From assembly GCA_050330975.1 (NCBI GenBank), contig JBHJHK010000435.1, forward strand, positions 1 through 12,532: 12,532 nucleotides of DNA. The letters are read 5' to 3'. The notes below the pieces were generated by a model. That model did not search any database. It was not told where the DNA came from and worked only from the letters and a program-made list of their open reading frames with translations. The DNA is from JBHJHK01 sp050330975. GTDB taxonomy: Bacteria; Pseudomonadota; Gammaproteobacteria; Competibacterales; Competibacteraceae. Below are positions 6,764-12,532 of this stretch, piece by piece. Position 1 is the first letter of the stretch; each line of letters begins with the position of its first letter. The translations under genes and the position numbers were made by a program.

Positions 6764-7983
6764 GGCGTCACCGCCCCGGCCGGCGCCGACGCCACCAGCC
6801 GCTCGGCGAGGCATTGGATCAACGCCCGACCCAGGGTGCCTTTGTCGCTGGGCCCCAAAACTTGGCGCCCCCCCTCCCACAACAGGGTGAGGGCGTTGTC
6901 GTCGGTGTCAAACCCAAGGCCGGGGCCCACGCGATTGGCGGCCATGAGGTCGACCCCCTTGCGGTGGCGCTTGGCCTCGGCGTTGGCTTCCACATCGATG
7001 GTCTCGGCGGCAAAGCCCACGGTAAACGGTTTGGCGGGGAGAGCGGCCACGGCGGCGAGGATGTCGGGGTTGGGTATCAGCTCCAGGATCAGGTTTTGGG
7101 TGGACTTTTTCAGCTTGTGGGGGGCGATGGTGGCGGCCCGGTAGTCGGCCACGGCGGCGGTGGCGATAAAGATATCGCACTCGTGGACAGTCGCCATGAC
7201 CGCTTCGTACATCTCCAGGGCACTCTCCACATCCAACCTGGTCACAGCGGCGGGGGTGGGCAGCGCCACAGGACCACTCACCAAAGTCACCTTGGCCCCG
7301 GCGGCGGCGGCGGCGGCGGCCACGGCAAAGCCCATTTTGCCGCTGCTGCGGTTGGTGACAAACCGCACTGGATCGAGGTTTTCCCGGGTGGGCCCGGCGG
7401 TGAGCAACACCCGCCGGCCGGCGAGGCATTGGGGGGCGCTCAAAAAGGCCACCAGGCGTTCTCGCAGGGCCAAGGGCTCCAACAGGCGTCCATCCCCCAC
7501 TTCGCCACAGGCCTGGTCACCCCTGCCGGGCCCCCAGATGGCCACCCCGCGCCGGGCCAATTGGGCGCAGTTGGCCACCGTGGCCGGATGGCGCCACATG
7601 AGGCGGTTCATGGCGGGGGCGATGGCCAGGGGTTTGTCGCTGGCCAGGCACAAGGTGGTGAGCAAATCGTCGGCGAGGCCGGCGGCGAGGCGGGCGATGC
7701 AGTCGGCGCTGGCGGGGGCGATCAAAATGACATCGGGCCAGCGGGCCAACTCGATGTGGCCCATGCCGGCCTCGGCCCGGGCGTCCCACAGGTCGTCCCG
7801 CACCGGCTGCCCCGAGAGGGCTTGGAGGCTCAAGGGCGCGATGAATTCCTTGGCCCCTTTGGTCATCACCACCTGGACGGCGGCACCCACCTCGGTGAGG
7901 CGGCGCACCAATTCGCAGGCCTTGTAGGCGGCGATGCCGCCGCTGACCCCCAGCAATATGCGTTTGCCCGCCAACATCCCCAT
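6760..7983 (-). CDS. coaBC: Bifunctional phosphopantothenoylcysteine decarboxylase/synthetase CoaBC
   Basis: CoaBC carries out two steps of coenzyme A synthesis: CTP-dependent coupling of 4'-phosphopantothenate to cysteine (CoaB half), then FMN-dependent decarboxylation (CoaC half). The protein is 407 aa (E. coli Dfp 406). The N-terminal flavoprotein half has LLGVSGGIAAYK, the catalytic His in MGHIEL, PAMN, and the active-site Cys in QACGEVGDGR. The CoaB half has TAGPTREN, NRSSGKMGFA, VADYRAA and the CTP-site Lys in HKLKK. Both active sites look complete. The chosen start is ATG 7983, about 11 bases after AAGGGG; ATG 7977 or 8016 are alternatives. A GCC repeat near 7299-7321 encodes an alanine run. 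The pantothenate it needs upstream could not come from the damaged panB/panC here. Confidence 0.97.
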   Translation of the reverse strand: MGMLAGKRILLGVSGGIAAYKACELVRRLTEVGAAVQVVMTKGAKEFIAPLSLQALSGQPVRDDLWDARAEAGMGHIELARWPDVILIAPASADCIARLAAGLADDLLTTLCLASDKPLAIAPAMNRLMWRHPATVANCAQLARRGVAIWGPGRGDQACGEVGDGRLLEPLALRERLVAFLSAPQCLAGRRVLLTAGPTRENLDPVRFVTNRSSGKMGFAVAAAAAAAGAKVTLVSGPVALPTPAAVTRLDVESALEMYEAVMATVHECDIFIATAAVADYRAATIAPHKLKKSTQNLILELIPNPDILAAVAALPAKPFTVGFAAETIDVEANAEAKRHRKGVDLMAANRVGPGLGFDTDDNALTLLWEGGRQVLGPSDKGTLGRALIQCLAERLVASAPAGAVTP

Positions 7984-8187
7984 GGCCACAGCCACCCCTT
8001 GGATACGGTCTCTCATGACCCCTGTTCGCCACCCTAAGGCCAAAGGGTCGCGGGTGCAACGGGGGCAAGGGCCTGAAGTGGACAAGGGTAGGTGACCCAT
8101 GGCGCCCTGAGTTGGGTCTCGATGGCGTTTTACCCAAGGCAACCCGGGGGTAACATCCCCCCATTGTGTTGCAGGAGGCCGTCGCCC
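7984..8187. promoter_or_regulatory. Divergent coaBC/radC intergenic region
   Basis: These 204 bases separate the divergent coaBC and radC starts, so both promoters should lie here. I found no convincing -35/-10 pair on either strand. The radC leader holds a small hairpin, GGGGG-TAACAT-CCCCC (8146-8161), which ends 11 bases before the radC ribosome site AGGAGG (8173-8178). It could affect radC translation, but G/C runs pair easily in this GC-rich DNA. Confidence 0.4.
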
Positions 8188-8880
8188 ATGACCACTCAGC
8201 CACCCTCTTCCATTCGCCATTGGCCCGCGGCCGAGCGCCCGCGGGAAAAGCTCCTGCAACGGGGAGCCCACGCCCTGTCCGACGCCGAATTGTTGGCCAT
8301 CTTCCTCCGCACCGGGGTCCGGGGGATGAGCGCCGTGGACCTAGCCCGGCGACTCCTGGAGCGCTTTGGCGGCCTGCGGCGGCTCTTCGAGGCCAGCCAG
8401 GAGGAGTTTTGCCAGACCCAGGGCTTGGGCCCGGCCAAATACGTCCAACTCCAGGCGGTGCTGGAGATGGGCCGCCGCTATTTAGAGCAGACCTTGGTCA
8501 AGGGGGAGGCCCTGGAGAGTGCTTGGGCCACCCGCCAGTTTCTCACCGCCAAGCTGCGCCACCACCCCCACGAGGTGTTTGCGGTGTTATTCCTCGACAA
8601 TCGCCATCGGGTCATCGCCTTTGAGGAGCTGTTTTACGGCACCATCGACGGGGCGGCGGTCCACCCCCGCCAGGTGGTCAAGCGGGCGCTACACCACAAC
8701 GCCGCGGCCCTCATTTGCGCCCACAACCACCCCTCTGGAGTCGCCGAACCCAGCCAGGCCGACCGACAGATCACCCAGCGCCTCCAGGCGGCGTTGGCTC
8801 TCATCGACGTGCGGTTGTTGGACCACGTCATCATCGGCGATGGGGAAGCGGTATCTTTGGCCGAGCGGGGTTGTTTGTGA
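8188..8880 (+). CDS. radC: RadC family JAB/MPN domain protein
   Basis: RadC proteins have a helix-hairpin-helix N-terminus and a JAB1/MPN metalloprotease-like fold. Their cellular role is unsettled and the old link to DNA repair is doubtful. This one is 230 aa (E. coli 222). ATG 8188 has a strong AGGAGG (8173-8178) 9 bases upstream. Residues 14-32 hold the family opening (PAAERPREKLLQRGAHALSD), an HhH-like segment runs at about 78-98 (TQGLGPAKYVQLQAVLEMGR), and the metal site is H179-N-H181-P-S-G followed by Ser189 and Asp192. All ligands are present. It is divergent from coaBC, a common pairing, and overlaps argA by 4 bases (GTGA), so the two are translated from one message. Confidence 0.96.
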   Translation: MTTQPPSSIRHWPAAERPREKLLQRGAHALSDAELLAIFLRTGVRGMSAVDLARRLLERFGGLRRLFEASQEEFCQTQGLGPAKYVQLQAVLEMGRRYLEQTLVKGEALESAWATRQFLTAKLRHHPHEVFAVLFLDNRHRVIAFEELFYGTIDGAAVHPRQVVKRALHHNAAALICAHNHPSGVAEPSQADRQITQRLQAALALIDVRLLDHVIIGDGEAVSLAERGCL

Positions 8881-10187
8881 GCGCGCCCCCAGAGGCCTTT
8901 GTCCGCTGCTTTCGCCAAGCCGGGCCCTATTTAAACGCCCACCGGGGCAAGACGGTGGTGATCCACTTCCAAGGCCAGGCCATCCAAGACCCGCGCTTTG
9001 ACCATTTGATCCACGATATCGCCCTGCTCCACAGCCTCGGGCTTCACTTGGTGCTGGTCCACGGTATCGGGCCCCAAGCCGAGGCGCATCTGAAGAGGTT
9101 CCAACAGCCCAGTCGTTGGATCAAAGGCCGCCGTCTGGTGGATAGCCGTCAGTTGTCGGCCGTCATCGCCGCCGTGGGGGAGGTTCGGATCGGGGTCGAG
9201 GCCAAGCTCTCCATGGGGTTGGCCAATTCCCCCATGCACGGCGCCCGCATCCGGGTGGCCTCGGGGAACTTCGTCACCGCCAAACCCGTCGGGGTACGGG
9301 ACGGGGTGGATATGGGCTTTGCCGGAGAGGTGCGGCGGGTGGACATCGCGAGCCTCAGCGCCGCCCTCCACCAGGGGACGTTGGTGTTGCTGTCGCCCCT
9401 GGGCTATTCCCCCACGGGAGAGATCTTTGAGCTGGAGGCCCGTCAACTGGCGGCGGCGACGGCCATCGCCCTGCGGGCCGACAAACTGGTATTGCTCCAC
9501 GAGGAGACTCTTTTGGAGGCCGCAGGTCCACTGCGGCGACAGCTCACTCCCCTGGACGTGGAACAAACTCTGGTGGACACCACCCTGCCCCCGTCCACCC
9601 GCGCCCATCTCCGAGAGGCCCTGGAGGTCCTCAAGGCCGGGGTGCGCCGGATTCACCTCATCCCCCGGTCCATCGACGGCGGGCTGCTGCTGGAGCTCTT
9701 TACCCGGGACGGGGTGGGGACCATGGTGAGCATGGACGGCTACGACCACTTGCGCCAGGCGGCGGTGGACGACGTGGGCGGTCTGTTGGCCCTGATCCAG
9801 CCTTTGGAGGAAGAGGGCATTTTGGTGCGCCGTTCCCGGGAGCGGCTGGAAACGGAGATTCACCACTTTGCCGTGTTGGAACGGGACGGCGCGGTGATTG
9901 GCTGCGCGGCCCTGTATCCCTTTGGCCCCGAGGCCATCGGCGAGTTGGCTTGCCTCGCCGTCCACCGGGAATACCGGCAAAATGGCCGCGCCGACGCGTT
10001 GCTACAGTACGTGGAACGCAAGGCCAAAGGGCAACGGCTCGACCGGCTGTTTGTCCTCACCACCACTGCCGCCCACTGGTTCAGGGAGCGGGGCTTTGAG
10101 CCGGCGGCCCTAGACGATCTGCCAGTGGCCCGGCGGGCCATGTACAACTACCAGCGCCGCTCCCAGGTGTTGCTCAAAACCCTGTAG
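8877..10187 (+). CDS. argA: N-acetylglutamate synthase ArgA
   Basis: ArgA acetylates glutamate from acetyl-CoA, the first step of arginine synthesis, and is normally inhibited by arginine. The protein is 436 aa (E. coli 443). GTG 8877 overlaps the radC stop and gives the right N-terminus (FVRCFRQAGPYLNAHRGKTV). Residues about 25-285 are the amino-acid-kinase domain that binds arginine in this family, with LLHSLGLHLVLVHG (50-63) and VASGNFVTAKPVGVRDGVD (127-145). Residues about 293-430 are the GNAT acetyltransferase domain, with GILVRRSRERLE, IGCAALYPFG, ACLAVHREYRQNGRADALL and LFVLTTTAAHWFRERGF. Both are intact. The usual GG near residue 33 reads QGQ, a position that varies in ArgA. Confidence 0.96.
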   Translation: MSAPPEAFVRCFRQAGPYLNAHRGKTVVIHFQGQAIQDPRFDHLIHDIALLHSLGLHLVLVHGIGPQAEAHLKRFQQPSRWIKGRRLVDSRQLSAVIAAVGEVRIGVEAKLSMGLANSPMHGARIRVASGNFVTAKPVGVRDGVDMGFAGEVRRVDIASLSAALHQGTLVLLSPLGYSPTGEIFELEARQLAAATAIALRADKLVLLHEETLLEAAGPLRRQLTPLDVEQTLVDTTLPPSTRAHLREALEVLKAGVRRIHLIPRSIDGGLLLELFTRDGVGTMVSMDGYDHLRQAAVDDVGGLLALIQPLEEEGILVRRSRERLETEIHHFAVLERDGAVIGCAALYPFGPEAIGELACLAVHREYRQNGRADALLQYVERKAKGQRLDRLFVLTTTAAHWFRERGFEPAALDDLPVARRAMYNYQRRSQVLLKTL

Positions 10188-10200
10188 CGTCCACCCTCTA

Positions 10201-10593
10201 CTACTGGCGGTAGACGGTGTCTTGGGATTCGGTGTCCCCTTGGATTTCCTGGGTCATGGTGCGGAGCAAGTCGGCAATGCGGGCCAACTCGGCCGGATCC
10301 ACGCCCCCGGCGTCCCCAGGGCGTTCCTCCACGGCGGCCACCACCTCGCCGAGCCGGCGGGCGTGATCTTGGAGCAGCCCTTCCAAGTGGGCGGTTCGCT
10401 CGCGCCTCGGGGTGGCGCCGTCGGTGGTGCCCCACCAAGGGGCCACTAGGGCGACAATGAGCGCCACAGCCCCCAGAACCAGGGCCACACTCAAGCGCAG
10501 GTACAGGCGATCCAAACGCCAGTAGAGATCGTCGATGTAGTGGCTCAGGCGGGCTTCGATTTTGCGGTCTAGCGTTTTATTGGAATAGAACAT
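10201..10593 (-). CDS. Small single-pass membrane protein with C-terminal coiled coil, function unknown
   Basis: I do not recognise this 130-aa protein. Residues 1-33 are charged and aromatic (SNKTLDRKIEARLSHYIDDL), residues about 34-54 form one hydrophobic segment ending APWW, and the rest is a hydrophilic helix with likely coiled-coil heptads (about 63-90 and 100-118). Basic residues before the membrane segment suggest N-in, C-out, so the coiled coil would be periplasmic. No signal-peptide cleavage site is seen. ATG 10593 has GGGGAG about 8 bases upstream. It ends 13 bases from the end of argA and is transcribed towards it, with no obvious terminator between. Codon use matches the neighbouring genes, so it is probably a real gene. 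Confidence 0.7.
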   Translation of the reverse strand: MFYSNKTLDRKIEARLSHYIDDLYWRLDRLYLRLSVALVLGAVALIVALVAPWWGTTDGATPRRERTAHLEGLLQDHARRLGEVVAAVEERPGDAGGVDPAELARIADLLRTMTQEIQGDTESQDTVYRQ

Positions 10594-10631
10594 AGGCGAT
10601 GCTCCCCGTTGGCGGACCCGGTTACCCTTCC

Positions 10632-10786
10632 GGACGACGGGCTATGCCTCACGGCGACGTGCCCGCAAGGCTGTCGTTCCGTCCATACGACAAGTCCCCC
10701 AGGGGGTAAGTTTTGGCGATGGCGACCTGTGGGGGCGACGGCGATTCGAAATTGCGAGAACCTTCACCACCTCGGTGGGCTTTTCA
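10632..10786 (+). ncRNA. Candidate structured RNA in a gene-free region
   Basis: Positions 10594-11010 hold no convincing gene. Within them the plus strand can pair ACGAC (10634-10638) with GTCGT (10673-10677), GGGC (10639-10642) with GCCC (10661-10664), and CCCCCA (10696-10701) with TGGGGG (10730-10735). A short CCAC/GTGG hairpin (10767-10778) followed by GCTTTT (10779-10784) resembles a weak terminator. I match it to no known RNA class. Short GC stems are common by chance at this composition. The signal could also be read on the minus strand as leader of the small membrane-protein gene. Confidence 0.2.
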
Positions 10787-10882
10787 TCGAGGGAGGGCTC
10801 GGCCAACCCGCCGAGGCTTGGGCCGGGGTTTGGGAGAGGTTTTGGGGCCAACCCAGCCTCCGATGTCGACGCCAAATTCCCG

Positions 10883-10923
10883 TTGACACAGCATCAAGCC
10901 GCTTTTAGTGTACAAAAAATACA
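10883..10923 (+). promoter_or_regulatory. Possible promoter and operator for the MarR-type gene
   Basis: A perfect TTGACA (10883-10888) is followed after 17 bases by a weak -10, TAGTGT (10906-10911). Overlapping it is TGTA-N7-TACA (10909-10923), an inverted repeat with an A-rich centre like operators of winged-helix dimers. A second small palindrome, GTATATAC, lies at 10986-10993 and overlaps the -10-like TATACT just before the start codon. MarR proteins commonly repress their own promoter, but assigning these sites is inference. Confidence 0.35.
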
Positions 10924-11010
10924 GACAAAAACTTTACTCCCCCAGCATCGCGTTTCCAGCTCTACATGGGGTTACTCAATGGTGTGTATATACTCTAAAA
11001 GAGCTTGAGA

Positions 11011-11439
11011 ATGGCTGATCTGAACACCATTGCCCAAACTTGTCTTGCCGCCCGCGTAAGACGCTCCTCCCGCGCTTTGACCCGCCGCTACGATCGAGCA
11101 CTTGCACCTCTTGACTTGAGGATTACTCAATTCTCGGTATTGGTCGCTGCGGGGCTAGCCCGTGAAGATATGTCCATTACAGACCTCGCAGAGACGCTGG
11201 GCCTGGAACGGTCGAGTTTGAGTCGCAACTTGGCACCTTTGGAGCGACGCGGACTGATCGCACTGGGGCCAGAACGGCAACATCGAGCCCGTTCTATCCA
11301 GCTGACGGACGCAGGTAGACTACTGCTGGATCGGGCCATACCCGTCTGGGAATCGGTGCAGGCAGAAACGAAGGCGCTACTCCACGGCGAATTTGATATG
11401 GCCGTCAAGTCACTCAAGCAACTATCTCAACTGGTCTAA
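11011..11439 (+). CDS. MarR-family winged-helix transcriptional regulator
   Basis: This 142-aa protein has the MarR layout: an N-terminal dimerisation helix (about 1-25), LRITQFSVLVAAGL, then the recognition HTH (ITDLAETLGLERSSLSRNLA), the wing with ERRGLIALGPERQHRARSIQ, then LTDAGRLLLDRAIPVWE and a C-terminal helix. The ligand cannot be told from sequence. ATG 11011 is preferred; a TTG at 11005 is an alternative. The gene and its flanks are visibly richer in A+T than the housekeeping genes to the left, which suggests an accessory region. No obvious target gene adjoins it: the neighbours are the unknown membrane protein, divergent, and a secreted protein 400 bases downstream. Confidence 0.9.
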   Translation: MADLNTIAQTCLAARVRRSSRALTRRYDRALAPLDLRITQFSVLVAAGLAREDMSITDLAETLGLERSSLSRNLAPLERRGLIALGPERQHRARSIQLTDAGRLLLDRAIPVWESVQAETKALLHGEFDMAVKSLKQLSQLV

Positions 11440-11473
11440 ACCATCCCAACGGATGTCTTTTTTCTCAATGTCC

Positions 11474-11490
11474 ATCCCGCGGTGCGGGAT
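11474..11490 (+). terminator. Hairpin downstream of the MarR-type gene, possible terminator
   Basis: ATCCCGC (11474-11480) and GCGGGAT (11484-11490) are perfect 7-base arms around GGT, 34 bases after the stop. There is no good T run after the stem, only ATATCCCGTTATTT, so it is a poor intrinsic terminator. A T run does precede it on the left. A protein-binding site is an alternative. Confidence 0.3.
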
Positions 11491-11557
11491 ATCCCGTTAT
11501 TTCCCCTCGTCCTCATTTCTTCGTTTGGCATCGGCGTTTCGAGCGCTTGGCACTGAG

Positions 11558-11572
11558 TGACCTTTGAGGTCA
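11558..11572. repeat. Perfect inverted repeat TGACCT-TTG-AGGTCA
   Basis: Six-base arms are separated by three bases in a gene-free stretch. The size and symmetry fit a dimeric regulator site or a very small hairpin. No partner gene or second copy was found in the window. Confidence 0.3.
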
Positions 11573-11841
11573 TGTACCACTGGTCTACCAATGCACAGCA
11601 CGCCAAGATGTGAGCCCAAAATCCCTGCGGTAGAGCCGTGGGTGTGCCGTGGCGGTTACCCACAGCCTCGGCCCCAACTGCCGTACATCGCGCCGTTCAA
11701 GCCAACTAGGACGCCTTGTGTGAGCCGACTTTACCCGAGCTTTTGTAGAGGCAGCACAGTAATGTGTTCTAGATTGCCTCAAACCCGTCCTTTAAAGCCC
11801 AGTTAATTTTTCAACAACTTTCTCAATGGGAAATTATCGCC

Positions 11842-12532
11842 ATGCCACTCACACTATGGATGGGTCACCCCCGCAGGTGGTGGCTTTTATTGTGTGCCGT
11901 TTTCGCTCTCACCGCTTTTCATCAACCCCTCTTCGCCAACTACGACACTTTATTTCAACAGATTCTGCCGGGCCTGTTGGGACGCGATCCCACACCGTTA
12001 GAAACCGAACGCTTTCAACAGGCCATCGCCGCCGGCCGGCCCTTCGATCAAGCCATCGACGACCTCTTCCGCCAGCCCGAATACCAAAGCCAAATCGAAC
12101 CCGTCGCCAGGCTCTACTTCGCCGCCTTTGAACGGGCACCCGACGTCCCAGGCCTCACCTTTTGGGCCAACGTCTTTCGCCAAATCCCAAACCTCGTCGC
12201 CCTGGCCGATGAATTCGCCACCGCCCCCGAGTTCGACCAGCGCTACAGCCCAAACCTCGACGACCCAGGCTTTATCCGCCAGCTCTACCTCAACGTCCTC
12301 AACCGCGAACCCGATGAGCCCGGCCAGGCCTTTTGGCTCGATGTGTTTCAGCAAGGCCTCTCCCGCGGCTTTATGCTCGCCCAGTTCTCAGAGTCCACGG
12401 AAAACATCGACCGCGCCGCCCCCCGCGCCCGCGGCGGGGGGTTGGTGGGCGCCGTCGGGGCCCGCGAGGCCCGCCGCGGGGCCGGCCGGGGCGCCCGGGG
12501 GCGGCGCGCCGCCGGGGGGGGGGGTCGCCCGG
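11842..12532 (+). CDS. Exported DUF4214-repeat protein, C-terminus beyond the window
   Basis: The ATG at 11842 opens with a signal peptide: basic HPRRWW, a hydrophobic core (LLLCAVFALTAF) and a likely cleavage after LFA at residue 32. Three related repeats follow at about 45-81, 88-131 and 144-188. The last is the best match to DUF4214 (FIRQLYLNVLNREPDEPGQA, then FW, then FSESTEN). DUF4214 repeats occur in large secreted or surface proteins, often with calcium-binding repeats, and their biochemical role is not established. The frame stays open to the edge, but from about 12412 (residue 191) the composition changes abruptly and the translation becomes Ala/Arg/Gly only, so I trust only the first 190 residues. 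The ribosome site is weak (GGGAAA). Confidence 0.8.
   Translation, partial: MPLTLWMGHPRRWWLLLCAVFALTAFHQPLFANYDTLFQQILPGLLGRDPTPLETERFQQAIAAGRPFDQAIDDLFRQPEYQSQIEPVARLYFAAFERAPDVPGLTFWANVFRQIPNLVALADEFATAPEFDQRYSPNLDDPGFIRQLYLNVLNREPDEPGQAFWLDVFQQGLSRGFMLAQFSESTENIDRAAPRARGGGLVGAVGAREARRGAGRGARGRRAAGGGGRP
12412..12532. other. Terminal stretch of about 95% G+C, probably unreliable sequence
   Basis: The last 112 bases contain only six A or T and are built of G and C runs, ending in an 11-base G run and then TCGCCCGG. Composition switches abruptly in mid-gene after a normal DUF4214 motif, and the encoded Ala/Arg/Gly string resembles no continuation of the family. The simplest reading is a low-quality or misassembled end. 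A real GC-rich linker is less likely. Confidence 0.6.

Larger units (their letters stand above)
11440..11841. other. Gene-free stretch with two small inverted repeats
   Basis: No reading frame here has recognisable protein content on either strand; the short open frames look like chance. There is no tRNA, transposase remnant or terminal repeat that I can identify. Two perfect inverted repeats stand out at 11474-11490 and 11558-11572, listed separately. Composition is mixed, closer to the MarR region than to the left-hand genes. A decayed gene is possible but cannot be shown. Confidence 0.4.

Noticed and set aside
7299..7321. GCC trinucleotide run in coaBC as a phase-variation tract
   Set aside because: It encodes an alanine-rich stretch that E. 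coli Dfp also has at this place (AAAAA), and triplet changes would not shift the frame.
6814..8037. A 407-codon plus-strand open frame opposite coaBC
   Set aside because: The translation is a Gly/His/Pro/Gln-rich string typical of the antisense frame; coaBC on the minus strand has both complete active sites.
10711..10740. TTGGCGATGGCGACC resembling the start of a fluoride riboswitch
   Set aside because: The conserved AACCGCC segment and the closing CTGATGACTCCT-like segment are missing, and no fluoride-related gene follows.
11440..11800. Possible insertion-sequence or transposase remnant downstream of the MarR-type gene
   Set aside because: Translations in all frames are broken and show no DDE or other transposase motif, and no terminal inverted repeats or target duplication could be found.
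11998..12354. A 118-aa minus-strand open frame opposite the DUF4214 gene
   Set aside because: The plus strand shows a signal peptide and recognisable repeats in one continuous frame; the minus frame is its shadow.

Overview
The window looks like housekeeping chromosome from a GC-rich gammaproteobacterium. The evidence is the gene order initiator tRNA-Met, rimP, nusA, infB (the metY-nusA-infB arrangement of E. coli), the dut-coaBC cluster divergent from radC, a pcnB/pan cluster, and a fused kinase-like/GNAT ArgA. Protein lengths match E. coli closely (Dut 151 aa, NusA 496, PcnB 466, ArgA 436, CoaBC 407). I cannot name the genus.

Left half, minus strand. From 3094 down to 1 runs a transcription/translation operon: a strong sigma70-type promoter, tRNA-fMet, an intrinsic terminator overlapping a second, mutually exclusive hairpin, then rimP, nusA and the 5' part of infB, which leaves the window through an in-frame tandem repeat in the IF2 linker. 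Upstream, fdhD (3116-3985) follows a damaged pantothenate block. panC (3996-4559) lacks about 110 internal codons including the second His of the HxGH motif. panB (4520-4831) stops after about 92 normal residues and runs out of frame into panC. folK, usually found between pcnB and panB, is absent; only a possible 5-codon stub is left. pcnB, dut and coaBC (4857-7983) are intact.

Right half. radC and argA (8188-10187, plus strand) overlap by 4 bases and are divergent from coaBC. A small membrane/coiled-coil protein of unknown function (10201-10593, minus) converges on argA. After it the character changes: a 417-base gene-free stretch with possible RNA structure, a MarR-family regulator behind an AT-rich promoter region, a 402-base gene-free stretch with small inverted repeats, and a secreted DUF4214-type protein running off the right end. 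The last ~120 bases are about 95% G+C and low in complexity, and probably are not trustworthy sequence.

No CRISPR array, intact insertion sequence, phage module or recognisable defence system is present. The observations most worth following are the compound folK/panB/panC lesion, the nested hairpins between tRNA-fMet and rimP, the IF2 linker repeat, and the unassigned structured intergenic region near 10.63-10.79 kb.
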